Source: Stygiolobus caldivivus
GTDB lineage: Archaea; Thermoproteota; Thermoprotei_A; Sulfolobales; Sulfolobaceae
Reading direction: 5' to 3'
DNA length: 64,000 nucleotides
Assembly: GCF_019704315.1 (NCBI RefSeq)
Contig: NZ_AP024597.1
Location: forward strand, 558,001 to 622,000
Under the pieces are notes generated by a model. It was not told the origin of the DNA and did not search any database. It saw only the letters and a list, made by a program, of their open reading frames with translations. Shown in pieces: positions 1 to 10,254 of the stretch. A program made the translations under genes and the position numbers. How positions within the stretch are numbered: position 1 is the first letter of the stretch; each line of letters begins with the position of its first letter.

Positions 1-400
1 TTTCTATATATTCCCCCAAGTTAATACCGTGCTTCGGGACATCGATCCCAGTCAGCTTTTCTGTGAGGGCTGACAATACTGCCTGTGGTGTACCTCCTAC
101 TTCTCTGCAATTTACATAAGCCTGTATTATACCATCATAATCTTTATCCTCTTTCTTTACCTCTTCGATTTCATTAAACATATACATAGCAACGAAAGTC
201 TTACCAGTACCGGTCAGACCTAAGAATAATGTAGAGAACTTAACGGAGTTCTTGACAAAATACCTCACTGCTATTGCAAGTTCCTTCAGGATGTCTTCTC
301 TAAATGGTATATCCTTAAATACAGTTAACGGGTCGATAAACACTTTAGGGTTTTTTATGACCTCGCCTTTCCCTCCTTTTAGTGTCTCTCTGATCGCCAC
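1..400 (-). CDS. cdc6-3: Orc1/Cdc6-type replication initiator, Cdc6-3 group (5' part, runs off the window)
   Basis: AAA+ origin-binding protein that marks replication origins and is thought to help load the MCM helicase. About 133 N-terminal residues are visible; the rest lies to the left of base 1. Seen: the Walker A motif GLTGTGKT at residues 61-68, followed by [16 protein letters not shown], which is typical of archaeal Orc1/Cdc6. The N-terminus ([17 protein letters not shown] after the start) matches my memory of the Sulfolobus Cdc6-3 paralogue rather than Cdc6-1. The start is a GTG at 400-398; an in-frame TGA lies just upstream at 406-404, so the protein cannot begin earlier. A TATA-like AT stretch lies around 425-437. 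The neighbour icd, and the non-coding gap between them, match the arrangement I recall around Sulfolobus oriC2. The paralogue assignment comes from memory and was not searched. Confidence 0.88.
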   Translation of the reverse strand, partial: MAIRETLKGGKGEVIKNPKVFIDPLTVFKDIPFREDILKELAIAVRYFVKNSVKFSTLFLGLTGTGKTFVAMYMFNEIEEVKKEDKDYDGIIQAYVNCREVGGTPQAVLSALTEKLTGIDVPKHGINLGEYIE

Positions 401-838
401 GTGTCATTTCAGATGTTTCTTATGTTATTTTGGTTATCAGTTATTTCTAATGGTCTTACCAAATCATATAGAATGATAAGAATACCATTTGTTTTACTCC
501 CCAGTTATACAGTAAATTTCAATCGTTTCACGATACCCATTATACCCTAAATCAGATACATTAAAATAATTTTACTATATCGAAATTATTATTTATAAAC
601 ATAATACTGTGCGGAGTGTATTTCCGCAGGGCTTGACAGAGAGAGTAAACTTCTTCCGTTTCACGTAATATTTGGCTGTGATAGTCTGAAAGAGAGTTTG
701 TATAATTAAAAAATAAGGGATATTTTTCGTCGCTGTACTAATGAGTTATTAAATTAGGCTTACGAAGGAAAACCTGGCTCTGTGTTTACAGGTTAGGGTA
801 TGTAAGGGATGGAAACAAAGGAAAAATACTGTAATAGG
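401..838. other. Candidate replication origin (oriC2-like) between cdc6-3 and icd
   Basis: A 438-base stretch with no convincing gene. It holds a very AT-rich block at about 541-600 that could be the unwinding element; a perfect 13-base dyad ATCGT-TTC-ACGAT at 522-534; a second copy of the 9-mer CGTTTCACG at 657-665 (first copy 524-532); a 6-base inverted repeat TGCGGA/TCCGCA at 610-615 and 623-628; a 6-base inverted repeat AACCTG/CAGGTT at 771-776 and 789-794; and ATGGAAACAAAGG at 809-821, which resembles the mini-ORB core bound by Orc1/Cdc6. Known: Sulfolobus oriC2 lies beside cdc6-3. Inference: this is the equivalent origin. No replication data are available here. Confidence 0.6.
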
Positions 839-2068
839 TTAATTTTCATTAATTATAGCTATTAGTGCGTCAGAGAACTCTTTGGTGCCTAGCGGTTTAA
901 CTCCCATAAATCTAGCTAGGTCCTGAGTAACCTGTTTCCTCTCTATAGCCTTATTTATACTCTTTTCTATTAGGTCAGCAGCTTTATCCCAACCCATAAA
1001 CCTGAGCATCAGCTCTCCGCCTTTTATTATCCCCGTGGGGTTTGCTATGTTTTTACCGGCGTATTTCGGTGCGGTACCGTGTATCGCTTCAAACATTCCG
1101 CCATCATCACCTATATTTGCCCCACCTAGCATTCCGATATTACCTATTAGAGCACCTGCTGCATCAGAAATATAGTCACCGTTTACATTAGGGGCTAAGA
1201 TTATATCGTATTCATCTGGCCTCGTTATAATCTGTTGGAACATATTATCGGCTATCCTATCATTAATTATGACTTTTCCTTCTGGTTTTACTCCCCGGTT
1301 AATTTCTTCTTCAGTAACTACATGTTCCCTAAACTCTTTAAGGGCTACTTCATAAGCCCACTCCCTAAATGCCCCTTCAGTGTATTTCATTACGTTTCCC
1401 TTATGCATTATAGTAACTTTTCTCCTACTGTTATTTAGAGCGTATTGGATTGCTAATCTAGTGATCCTCTGCGTCTTATACTTGCTTATTACTTTAACGC
1501 CTATCCCGGTGTCGTCTTCAATTTCCACTTTTAGCTGTTCTCTTAGAAATTCTCTTATTTTTTTAGCTTCTTGGCTATCATAAGGATACTCTATCCCTCT
1601 GTACAAATCATCGGTGTTTTCCCTGAAAATTATCATATCTACTTTCTCAGGGTTTTTCAGAGGGCTTTCTAAGCCTGGGATATACTTTACCGGTCTTATA
1701 TTTGCATAGAGGTCTAACATAAGCCGTATAGCTACATTTACAGATTTCCATCCTTTGCCTATAGGTGTTTCTAGGGGTCCTTTTAATACAACTCTATACT
1801 TAAGGAGCATATCTTGAGTATCTTGAGGGAACCTATTTCCAGCTATTTTTTCGGCCTTTTCTCCCGCATATACTTCCATCCATTTTATCTCCTTCTTACT
1901 CCCGTATGCCTTTTCCACTGCGGCGTTAATTACCTTAATCGCGGCTTGAGTTATTTCGGGTCCTATCCCATCTCCTTCTATATATAAGATAACAGGCTTA
2001 TCTGGTACAACCCATTTACCTTTTTCAAATGTGATCCTCTCTCCATCTCCAGGTTCTTTGTATAACAT
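839..2068 (-). CDS. icd: Isocitrate dehydrogenase (NADP-type family)
   Basis: Oxidative decarboxylation of isocitrate to 2-oxoglutarate in the citric acid cycle, cytoplasmic. The protein has the beta-decarboxylating dehydrogenase fold: the N-terminal GDGIGPEI motif, the substrate-binding region IFRENTDDLYRGIEY with its preceding arginines, the KGNVMKYTEGAFREW segment, and the C-terminal signature NVNGDYISDAAGALIGNIG. The reading frame is open to a start at 2140, giving 24 more residues, but the Met at 2068 (MLYKEP...) fits the start of known Sulfolobales enzymes, gives about 409 residues, and avoids overlap with the divergent gene starting at 2147. The candidate origin lies directly downstream. 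Confidence 0.95.
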   Translation of the reverse strand: MLYKEPGDGERITFEKGKWVVPDKPVILYIEGDGIGPEITQAAIKVINAAVEKAYGSKKEIKWMEVYAGEKAEKIAGNRFPQDTQDMLLKYRVVLKGPLETPIGKGWKSVNVAIRLMLDLYANIRPVKYIPGLESPLKNPEKVDMIIFRENTDDLYRGIEYPYDSQEAKKIREFLREQLKVEIEDDTGIGVKVISKYKTQRITRLAIQYALNNSRRKVTIMHKGNVMKYTEGAFREWAYEVALKEFREHVVTEEEINRGVKPEGKVIINDRIADNMFQQIITRPDEYDIILAPNVNGDYISDAAGALIGNIGMLGGANIGDDGGMFEAIHGTAPKYAGKNIANPTGIIKGGELMLRFMGWDKAADLIEKSINKAIERKQVTQDLARFMGVKPLGTKEFSDALIAIINEN

Positions 2069-2113
2069 ATCACTTTGTAGATTTACCACTAAGTTATTAG
2101 GCTTTACGAAAAA

Positions 2114-2123
2114 GGTTTTAAGG
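2114..2123 (+). promoter_or_regulatory. TATA box of the S53 protease gene
   Basis: The sequence GGTTTTAAGG centres about 28 bases before the ATG at 2147, the spacing expected for a leaderless archaeal transcript. This supports ATG 2147 over the TTG at 2135. The box lies inside the longer version of the divergent icd frame, which also favours the shorter icd start. Confidence 0.5.
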
Positions 2124-2146
2124 ACATGGGATAATTGCATAATACC

Positions 2147-5100
2147 ATGTGGTCAGCTCTAGCAATACTCTTACTTTTATTGACTGGGGTAGGAGTAGCT
2201 GTACTTCCCTTATCTCCCCAAAGTGTAACCACTAGCTCTCCTCAGGGTATGGTTAACGTAACTATAGTTATACCTCCAAAGAACGTAGAACTATTACAAA
2301 TGTACGTTCAACAACACGTGGTCTTAAACCAGTCTCAAGTCGTAAAGACGTTTATCCCTACTCAAAAGATTTCCGATCTAGTCCAGCAATTGAGGTCTCA
2401 TGGGATAAACGCTACCGTTAACCTAAACGTAATATCTTTTTCAGCACCCGCTCCGGTTGTAGAAAAACTCTTTCATGGGGAATTTGTTACCTTCACCTTT
2501 GAAGGTAAAAAAGTCTACGAGTTCTTGTCCCGCGATACGTCAATACCCGGTGTTATAATAGCTACTAACTTGACAGAAGCCTTGTTCAGTAAGCCCAGTA
2601 CTTTATATAACATAACGCAGGCTGTAGCTTATTCATGTGTAACTCCAAGTGAAATCCAACAAGCCTATAACATAACTTATTTATTTAAGCACGGGATTAA
2701 CGGTAGCGGGACTAATATAGGGATTCTGGACTTTGAAGGTGATCCTTACATTTATCAGCAACTGGAAAAGTTTGACCAAGAATACAACATTTCAGCGCCC
2801 CCGATGTTTAAGGTAGTCCCAATAGGAGCCTATAACCCTAATGACGGTATAGAGAGCGGTTGGGCACTAGAGATTTCTCTCGACGTGGAATATGCCCATG
2901 CTGCTGCTCCAGGGGCAGGTATTGTCTTATACGTAGCTAACCCCTCGGTATCTTTACCCCAGGCTATTGCGTATATTGACCAACAGGATGAAGTGAACGT
3001 CGTTTCGCAGAGCTTTGGGATCCCGGAAATTGATTTTCTATTGGGGCTTTTACCCTTATCATATCTCCAATCAATGATCTATGAGTATTGGATAGGTGAG
3101 GTAGAAGGTATAACGTTCCTAGGTGCAAGCGGTGATGCAGGTGGTAACGGGTATAATTTCTATCTGAGTCCTTTAGGCTCTCAAATTGTCCCGGCTGCTA
3201 TACCTTACATTTTGGCTGTAGGAGGGAGTAGCCTCTATGTATCAGGGAATGAGAGTGTACAGACAGCGTGGAGTGGAGAAAGTGTAATAGGGAGTACCAC
3301 AGGTGGGTTTAGTAGCATATTTCCCGCACCTCCTTATCAGGGGATGAAGGGGTTCAGGCAAGTACCAGACGTAGTGGCAGTAGGTAACCCTTACACTGGA
3401 GTTAACATAGTATATTACCACGGAGAAAGTATCCTTGTAGGCGGGACTTCTTTAGCTACCCCTACCGTTGCTGGTATAATAGACTTAGCTACTGAAGTCC
3501 ACGGAAAGTTAGGGTTTGTGAATAATTTAATTTACTCGTTGAACTGCACTCCTGCACTCGTCCCTATAACTTTCGGCTATAATTCACCTTATGTAGCCAA
3601 TTCTACTTATAACCCTGTCACCGGTCTAGGTTACATAAATGCAGGCTATTTAGTAGAGCTCCTTAAAGTCCCTAAGGCTACGCTGTCTTTAGCCGTCCAG
3701 AACACGACTTATTTGCCTGGTCAACAAGTTCAGGTCATAGCTAAGTTAAACGGTGTAAACAATAAACCGATGTCCTTAACTGCGGTTATTTACAATGGGA
3801 CTGATATCTTAGGTCAGACCCAATTAGTGTATAACGGCTCATATTATGTAGGTTCATTTACAGCTCCTCAGTCTGGAGTTTATGAGGTTGTAACGAGGTA
3901 TAATAACTTAGAAGGTTTTACGTACTTTATTGACGGTTATCAAGCTATTTTCATATTTCCAGTTTTAGCGATATATCCTATTCCTACAGCAATTCCAATT
4001 TTGGTGATGGTAGATTATCCAAACGGCACTTTAGTACCTTCGTTCAATAATACTCAATTAGAGGTTTACTCGGAAAACCAACTAAACGGTAAATTAACAG
4101 TGATAGGTTCCACGACTTTGACCAGTGTCCCTATCATTAACATAACGGCTTTAGGGATATCTATTAAGTATAAGACTGGCATACTGGAGGGTTACATCAA
4201 TTATACAAGTGTAAAAGATTTGGGAGGGGTATTAGTGTTAAAAGTAGCTAATACTTTAGGTCTCGATGAGATAGTCCTAGGTTCTTATGTAGTACCTATA
4301 ATTATACCCAATTCTTTTGCAGAGCCTACTGTGATATATCCTGGTGAAAATATTACGGCAGAGGTAGCAGTCGAAAGCTTAGGTATGCCTAACGTGAGCG
4401 TCTCCTTTATTAAGGGGGGTAAAGTATTTTGGAACTTCACTGTTAATTCTATAACGTATAACGGTCTTGCTTATTATATAAGGCAAGTTACAGTCCCTAT
4501 GAATTTAACACCCGGATATTATGATGTTAAAGCTTACGGTATATACAGTAACGGTACTTATGTTACTTTTGGTGAAGGGTATACACAAGTCTATGTAGCT
4601 TCCAGCTCATTAAGTTACAGAGCGCACATAAGTTCTATAGCGTTTGAGAACCAAACAGTTACGGTCAAGGTAGGTATTTATTATCCCAATGGCACGCCAG
4701 TTAAATTCGGGACATTTAGTGCTATAATAGTCCCGAGATACCTAGTCTCACAACTGGACGACCTGGAAATATCTAATACGGTACCTCTAACATATAATCA
4801 CGGTGTTTGGCTAGGTAATTTCACACTGCCTTCAGGAAATAGTCCTAACAGCGGTATATCAAGTAGTGACGCTTCTGGTGTATGGGACGTATATATTGTA
4901 GGGTCCTCTTATAATGGTTATGCAATTCCCTTTAACTCCACTCTTAATTACGAGAGTTTAACAATTAGTCCTTTATATGACGGTTTGACTTTTGTGGTAC
5001 TACCTTATACTTACGTGGAGAACTTTAGCGGTAGTCTAGCTTACGGGCTCTATATCGAGAATGCCGTATTTAAAAACGAGAATGTAACACTGGTTAACTC

Positions 5101-5377
5101 TATCGTGGAAAACTTAACGGCTGTTAACTCATCTATTCTACTAATAAATACGCAAGTGCATCACCTAGATTTAATAAATTCGGAGATTTTAAAGAATATC
5201 TCTACGGCAACAGAAAGTAACATTAATGTTGTAACTTCTTCCTCATCCAGTACTCCTAACTATAGTAGTAATCACTCTACCAGTGCCTTACACGGTAATT
5301 TCTTCACAGCCGAGGTGGTAATCGCTATCTTAATATCCTTTGCACCTTTAATATATTTCAGTTTAAGGAAGAAGTAG
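2147..5377 (+). CDS. Secreted or membrane-anchored acid serine protease, family S53 (sedolisin/pro-kumamolisin)
   Basis: A large extracellular peptidase for acid conditions, about 1076 residues. Order of parts: signal peptide (about 1-30), pro-kumamolisin activation domain (about 35-160), S53 catalytic domain (about 175-510), then beta-rich repeats, a stretch rich in short repeated Asn/Ile/Val turns near the C-terminus that resembles a beta-helix, a Ser-rich linker, and one C-terminal membrane segment ending in KK. The catalytic set is visible: Glu242 and Asp246 in EISLD, the oxyanion-hole Asp330 in SGDAGG, and nucleophile Ser435 in GGTSLATP. Many N-x-S/T sites suggest glycosylation. Start: ATG 2147, chosen over the TTG at 2135 because of the TATA spacing. 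It is divergent from icd. The substrate is not known; nutrient protein degradation or surface-protein processing are possible. Confidence 0.9.
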   Translation: MWSALAILLLLLTGVGVAVLPLSPQSVTTSSPQGMVNVTIVIPPKNVELLQMYVQQHVVLNQSQVVKTFIPTQKISDLVQQLRSHGINATVNLNVISFSAPAPVVEKLFHGEFVTFTFEGKKVYEFLSRDTSIPGVIIATNLTEALFSKPSTLYNITQAVAYSCVTPSEIQQAYNITYLFKHGINGSGTNIGILDFEGDPYIYQQLEKFDQEYNISAPPMFKVVPIGAYNPNDGIESGWALEISLDVEYAHAAAPGAGIVLYVANPSVSLPQAIAYIDQQDEVNVVSQSFGIPEIDFLLGLLPLSYLQSMIYEYWIGEVEGITFLGASGDAGGNGYNFYLSPLGSQIVPAAIPYILAVGGSSLYVSGNESVQTAWSGESVIGSTTGGFSSIFPAPPYQGMKGFRQVPDVVAVGNPYTGVNIVYYHGESILVGGTSLATPTVAGIIDLATEVHGKLGFVNNLIYSLNCTPALVPITFGYNSPYVANSTYNPVTGLGYINAGYLVELLKVPKATLSLAVQNTTYLPGQQVQVIAKLNGVNNKPMSLTAVIYNGTDILGQTQLVYNGSYYVGSFTAPQSGVYEVVTRYNNLEGFTYFIDGYQAIFIFPVLAIYPIPTAIPILVMVDYPNGTLVPSFNNTQLEVYSENQLNGKLTVIGSTTLTSVPIINITALGISIKYKTGILEGYINYTSVKDLGGVLVLKVANTLGLDEIVLGSYVVPIIIPNSFAEPTVIYPGENITAEVAVESLGMPNVSVSFIKGGKVFWNFTVNSITYNGLAYYIRQVTVPMNLTPGYYDVKAYGIYSNGTYVTFGEGYTQVYVASSSLSYRAHISSIAFENQTVTVKVGIYYPNGTPVKFGTFSAIIVPRYLVSQLDDLEISNTVPLTYNHGVWLGNFTLPSGNSPNSGISSSDASGVWDVYIVGSSYNGYAIPFNSTLNYESLTISPLYDGLTFVVLPYTYVENFSGSLAYGLYIENAVFKNENVTLVNSIVENLTAVNSSILLINTQVHHLDLINSEILKNISTATESNINVVTSSSSSTPNYSSNHSTSALHGNFFTAEVVIAILISFAPLIYFSLRKK

Positions 5378-5461
5378 TTTTTTATTATCTTTTATCGGGT
5401 TTTACTCAAATAAAGTCAATGGGGAAACTATTTTTAACCTCAATGAAGTCATAAGAATACT

Positions 5462-5809
5462 GTGGAGAACAATAGGAGTAGACAACAAAAAAAGAGGAAG
5501 AAAAGTAAAGAGAGTATATTAGCGTTTAAAAAAGAGCTTAAGGCTATGGTGCTTGAACCTATTTATGGTGATAATATGAAAGACATCGTAACTAGGCTTA
5601 CCTCCAAATTAGAGGAGATAGCTGAGTCATACGGTTATGAAATTGAATTCCCTGAGAGAGCTAAAAAAGACATTGAGGGGGACATATATTACTTTATCTA
5701 CCCGGTTAAAGTGAAGACTAGACACGGTTCTAAGAAGATAAACCTTGAAGTACAATACATGATTTATGATGAAGGCAAATGGATGGGTGTCATAACTGAA
5801 GTTAAATAA
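5462..5809 (+). CDS. Conserved small basic protein of unknown function
   Basis: 115 residues. I do not recognise a named family. The first 20 residues are strongly basic (RSRQQKKRKKSK), which could bind nucleic acid or be disordered. The rest looks like a compact alpha/beta domain with a strongly predicted helix (residues 25-55) and beta strands (DIYYFIYPVKVKT, KINLEVQYMIYD). The start is GTG 5462; a TTTTTAA TATA box at about 5430-5437 lies 25-33 bases upstream, so the message is probably leaderless. No membrane segment or signal peptide. Confidence 0.7.
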   Translation: MENNRSRQQKKRKKSKESILAFKKELKAMVLEPIYGDNMKDIVTRLTSKLEEIAESYGYEIEFPERAKKDIEGDIYYFIYPVKVKTRHGSKKINLEVQYMIYDEGKWMGVITEVK

Positions 5810-5833
5810 TTTTAAGGAAATTCTACCTTGTAG

Positions 5834-7192
5834 TTATATATAATATTCCTCTATTCTTCTCCTTACATTCCAGCCTTCATCGTATAATTCTTCAAGACCT
5901 TTGTCTAAGTCACGCTTTAATTGTTTTAGGTTATCTGCCATGTTTTGCGAATATTTAGATTCGAGAATTTGAACAAACTCATTAAGATCCATAAAGTTTT
6001 CTGCAATATCATGAGGTTCTTTCTTAAAGAAACCAAAGAAGCTCTTTTTATACTTATACACCTGCGTGCCAATGGCAATAGCCCTATCTGCGAAGTCTTT
6101 AACTAGTAAAAAGGGTACAATAACGTCTACTTTTTCATCCAGATAAGGTGCTCTTTTATACATCCCTTTTAGTTTGTTAAGTTCTTCTTCACAAGCACGT
6201 TTTATTGAGCTCAGCTGGTTTACCACATTTTGAAGTAAGTTATCTAGTTCTATGATTTTATTGTTAATGTCTTCTAATTCTTTCTGTTTTTGCTGGTTTA
6301 ACAGATTTATTTCTGAAGCAAGGTTTCTTACTTCATTTTTGTATTTATTTTTAATGTTAGTGATAGAAGAATTTATCTCATTTATGTACTTTACCTTTGT
6401 AAGAGCTAATGCTTCTAAGTCTTTCTCAGATACTAAACCTGCCTCTTTATCAATTTCAGTCTTAGCTATTAAAACCTCGATATCAGCTAATTTATCGTAT
6501 AGTCTTTTTGACTCAGAGGATAATTCACTTTCTAATTTTTTCTTTGTTTCGAGCATCTTATGCTTTAATTCTTCTTTCTTAGCCGATATTAATTGATCAT
6601 ATTTGTCTTCAATTTGTTTCCTCTCCTCTGCCCTTTTCCCTTTGAGAATAGTTATTATAGTAGTTACTTTGCTGATAACACTTTCTATTATTAAGATATT
6701 ATCCGTGATGGCTTTTTCTCGTAAATTAAGGTCTTGTAGTAGTGTATCTAAATCAAACTGTGAAGCCTCCTTTTGTAAAATACTTACAGGGAGTTGAGGA
6801 CTTCCAGTGGAAAGTATTGGAGTAATGTCATTATTTACAAGCCCCCTAAAAGTCATTTCTTCGTAACCTTTGGTAGCATGCCATTTAAAAGACTTGAGTA
6901 AAGCGAGTATTTCAGCTTCATTCTTACTGTTTTGAAGAGTACTTAATGTACGGTCGTAATTCTGAAGAATTGTAAACTGTAATTTTGTAGTTATATTCAT
7001 GGTCTGGTCAAAAATTATATACCCTCCGTTTTTTTCGTTCTTAACCAATGTTAAAGGCCAACCAATTAGTTGTCCGGATTTTATCTTTACTTCCCTACCG
7101 GTTGCCCTAACCAATGCAATAGCCATCTGTTTTTCTATATTCAAAGGCTGTTTATTAGCATCAATAGCCAACGGTAGATATATTGATTCCAC
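5834..7192 (-). CDS. Coiled-coil protein of unknown function
   Basis: 452 residues, not recognised by family. The N-terminal 150 or so residues look globular (beta strands such as GGYIIFDQT). Residues about 165-350 are a long Lys/Glu-rich coiled coil, interrupted near the middle by VSEKDLEALALTKVKY. The C-terminal 100 residues include an aromatic basic patch, YKYKKSFFGFFKKEP, that could touch a membrane or nucleic acid. No transmembrane segment, Walker motif or zinc ligands are visible, so it is not an obvious SMC/Rad50 protein. It is divergent from the 2-hydroxyacid dehydrogenase gene with only 57 bases between them. Another unrecognised protein (8199-8981) lies on the far side of that gene. 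Confidence 0.7.
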   Translation of the reverse strand: MESIYLPLAIDANKQPLNIEKQMAIALVRATGREVKIKSGQLIGWPLTLVKNEKNGGYIIFDQTMNITTKLQFTILQNYDRTLSTLQNSKNEAEILALLKSFKWHATKGYEEMTFRGLVNNDITPILSTGSPQLPVSILQKEASQFDLDTLLQDLNLREKAITDNILIIESVISKVTTIITILKGKRAEERKQIEDKYDQLISAKKEELKHKMLETKKKLESELSSESKRLYDKLADIEVLIAKTEIDKEAGLVSEKDLEALALTKVKYINEINSSITNIKNKYKNEVRNLASEINLLNQQKQKELEDINNKIIELDNLLQNVVNQLSSIKRACEEELNKLKGMYKRAPYLDEKVDVIVPFLLVKDFADRAIAIGTQVYKYKKSFFGFFKKEPHDIAENFMDLNEFVQILESKYSQNMADNLKQLKRDLDKGLEELYDEGWNVRRRIEEYYI

Positions 7193-7249
7193 AAATATAC
7201 TTTGTCATAGTATTATATAAGTTGTTTCAACTTAAAGATCGAGAGGCAC

Positions 7250-8194
7250 ATGAAAGTCCTAATAACTTTCCGCTTTTTTGATGAATGGGTAAACAGAATA
7301 AGGGAAAACGGGATAGAAATTATACAGTGGAAAGAAGAGAAAGCACCTCCTAAAAAATGGATCATGGACAATGTGACCGACGTTGACGGGATCTTATGCA
7401 CATTAAATACTAGAATAGATAAGGATATAATTTCTATTGCTAAAAAGCTAAAAGTGATAAGCACCTATAGCGTAGGTTTTGACCATATAGACGTTAAAGA
7501 GGCTAAGAGCAAAGGAATAAAGATTGGATATACTCCTGAAGTACTAACAGAGACTACTGCAGACTTAATATTTGGGCTAATTTTAGCTGTAGCGAGGAGA
7601 ATAGTAGAGGGAGATAAGCTCATAAGGGAAGGTAAATGGATGATCCCGTGGCAACCAGACTTTTTGTTAGGTTATGACGTTTATGGAAAAACCTTAGGGA
7701 TTATAGGGATGGGAAGGATAGGTAAAGCAGTTTATAGGAGGGCTAAGGGGTTTAACATGCATGTTATATATTATTCCAGAAGCAAGAAGTATGATATAGA
7801 GGCTGAATACGTATCTCTTGACGAGCTGTTACAAAGGTCAGACTTCGTAGTGGTTACGGTCGACTTAAACGAGTCGACTTATCATATGATTAATGAAAAG
7901 GCGTTGAAAATGATGAAAAGAAACGCATTCTTGATAAACGCTTCCAGAGGGAGAACAGTTGACGAGAAAGCTTTAGTGAAAGCATTAGAAGAAAAATGGA
8001 TAGCAGGAGCTGCATTAGATGTCTTTGAAGAAGAGCCAATCAATAAGGACCACCCTCTTTTAAAGTTTAATAACGTAGTTGTAACTCCTCATATAGGTAG
8101 TGCTACCTTCGAGACTAGGCATAAGATGGCCGAAATCGCAGTAGAGAACTTAAAAAGGGGTCTAAGAGGAGAAAAATTAGTCTATGAATTGTAA
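7250..8194 (+). CDS. D-isomer-specific 2-hydroxyacid dehydrogenase (glyoxylate reductase/phosphoglycerate dehydrogenase type)
   Basis: NAD(P)-dependent reduction of a 2-oxoacid or oxidation of a D-2-hydroxyacid, cytoplasmic. 314 residues, the usual length for the short form. Seen: the Rossmann dinucleotide motif GMGRIG, the catalytic Arg region INASRGRTVDEKAL, the Glu region DVFEEEP, and the catalytic His in TPHIGSAT. There is no C-terminal ACT domain, so it is not a regulated full-length SerA. Sequence alone does not separate glyoxylate/hydroxypyruvate reductase from 3-phosphoglycerate dehydrogenase. It is convergent with the next gene, with 4 bases between stops. Confidence 0.85.
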   Translation: MKVLITFRFFDEWVNRIRENGIEIIQWKEEKAPPKKWIMDNVTDVDGILCTLNTRIDKDIISIAKKLKVISTYSVGFDHIDVKEAKSKGIKIGYTPEVLTETTADLIFGLILAVARRIVEGDKLIREGKWMIPWQPDFLLGYDVYGKTLGIIGMGRIGKAVYRRAKGFNMHVIYYSRSKKYDIEAEYVSLDELLQRSDFVVVTVDLNESTYHMINEKALKMMKRNAFLINASRGRTVDEKALVKALEEKWIAGAALDVFEEEPINKDHPLLKFNNVVVTPHIGSATFETRHKMAEIAVENLKRGLRGEKLVYEL

Positions 8195-8198
8195 AGGG

Positions 8199-8981
8199 TT
8201 AAAAATACTCAGCCTTTTTCTTTATCTCTTCCCTTAATTTATTTAGTTCTTCTATAAGTATAGGGTCTTCAGACTTTATTTGCTTAATAGTATCCGTTAT
8301 CCCTACTTCGGTAACTTTATTATCAAAATAGAGCGTAGTAGACGCCACCAGATAAACTAACTTGCTTTTCTCGGCTTCAAAAAATTCGTCCATTTTTCCT
8401 TGAATACCTATGGCCTTAAGCATATCTCCCCTTTTGACTGACTTAACCCAGCTCTTCTTTCCTTTTAATTCATTCACATAATCACTTTGATAAGCGATTT
8501 CATCAACTACATAATACAAATCAGCGTTGATCTCTTCTCTTTTTCTTTTCTCCACCACTTCAACCGCTAATGCCTGAATATCAACTGGGTCTATTGTGAT
8601 GTCTTCTCTTCTCGGATATGAAGTAAAGCCTTGCGATAAGGCCTCTTCTTCTATTAGTTTAAATATCTTCTCTATATCTTTTTCTGCTAACGATAGGCTA
8701 AAATTGCGTCGAGACAGTATTGCGGCCATAGAGTGCAAAAAATAAACGTCTAAAGTTATAAACAGTGATAAAATTCTGTCAATGTTTTCAAAGTGTTTAG
8801 TTAACCCCCATAGCAAAAAATTTTTCCTTACATATTTTTTAGGCCAATTATCTAACGTATACAAGATTGGCGGTTTGGCGTAACTTAAAGATACAAAATA
8901 TCCACCGTTTATCTTCTTATACACTGGCACTACTAGATCTTTATTTAAACCGGTTTTTTCTGCTAGTGCTATATAATTCAT
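8199..8981 (-). CDS. Conserved hypothetical protein
   Basis: 260 residues, not recognised. It appears alpha-helical after an N-terminal beta region (VVPVYKKINGGYFVSL). The middle holds a moderately hydrophobic helix (RILSLFITLDVYFLHSMAAIL) that is probably buried rather than membrane-spanning, and the C-terminus is a charged helix. A TATA-like element at 9047-9056 on the minus strand lies about 65 bases before the ATG at 8981, and a candidate C/D box guide RNA sits between them, so the gene could be transcribed with that RNA as its leader. Confidence 0.65.
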   Translation of the reverse strand: MNYIALAEKTGLNKDLVVPVYKKINGGYFVSLSYAKPPILYTLDNWPKKYVRKNFLLWGLTKHFENIDRILSLFITLDVYFLHSMAAILSRRNFSLSLAEKDIEKIFKLIEEEALSQGFTSYPRREDITIDPVDIQALAVEVVEKRKREEINADLYYVVDEIAYQSDYVNELKGKKSWVKSVKRGDMLKAIGIQGKMDEFFEAEKSKLVYLVASTTLYFDNKVTEVGITDTIKQIKSEDPILIEELNKLREEIKKKAEYF

Positions 8982-8989
8982 AGTAACCT

Positions 8990-9052
8990 TACCTCTTCAG
9001 ACCTGGCCACTCTCCTCACTGATTCAGCAAAGAGTGTAGTCATCAACTATAT
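8990..9052 (-). ncRNA. Candidate C/D box guide sRNA
   Basis: Reading the minus strand, all four boxes are in order with the archaeal spacing: box C TTGATGA (9046-9040), a 12-base guide, box D' CTGA (9027-9024), a 4-base spacer, box C' GTGAGGA (9019-9013), a 12-base guide, box D CTGA (9000-8997). Both D boxes are perfect and each C box has one departure from RTGATGA. It would direct 2'-O-methylation of rRNA or tRNA; the target was not identified. It lies in the gap upstream of the gene at 8199-8981, just after a TATA-like element. Confidence 0.6.
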
Positions 9053-9082
9053 AAAAGAAGAAGAGGCAAAAATAAAAAATTA

Positions 9083-10168
<1,086 letters not shown>

Positions 10169-10254
10169 CTATATTACTCAATTGGGAAATATAAATTTGC
10201 TTTAAAAATATAAGCTTTACAATTTGATAAAAAACAGTTTATGTTAAAAGAAGA

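Noticed and set aside
2069-2140. 24-codon N-terminal extension of isocitrate dehydrogenase
   Set aside because: Would overlap the start and promoter of the divergent protease gene and does not resemble the N-terminus of known Sulfolobales enzymes.
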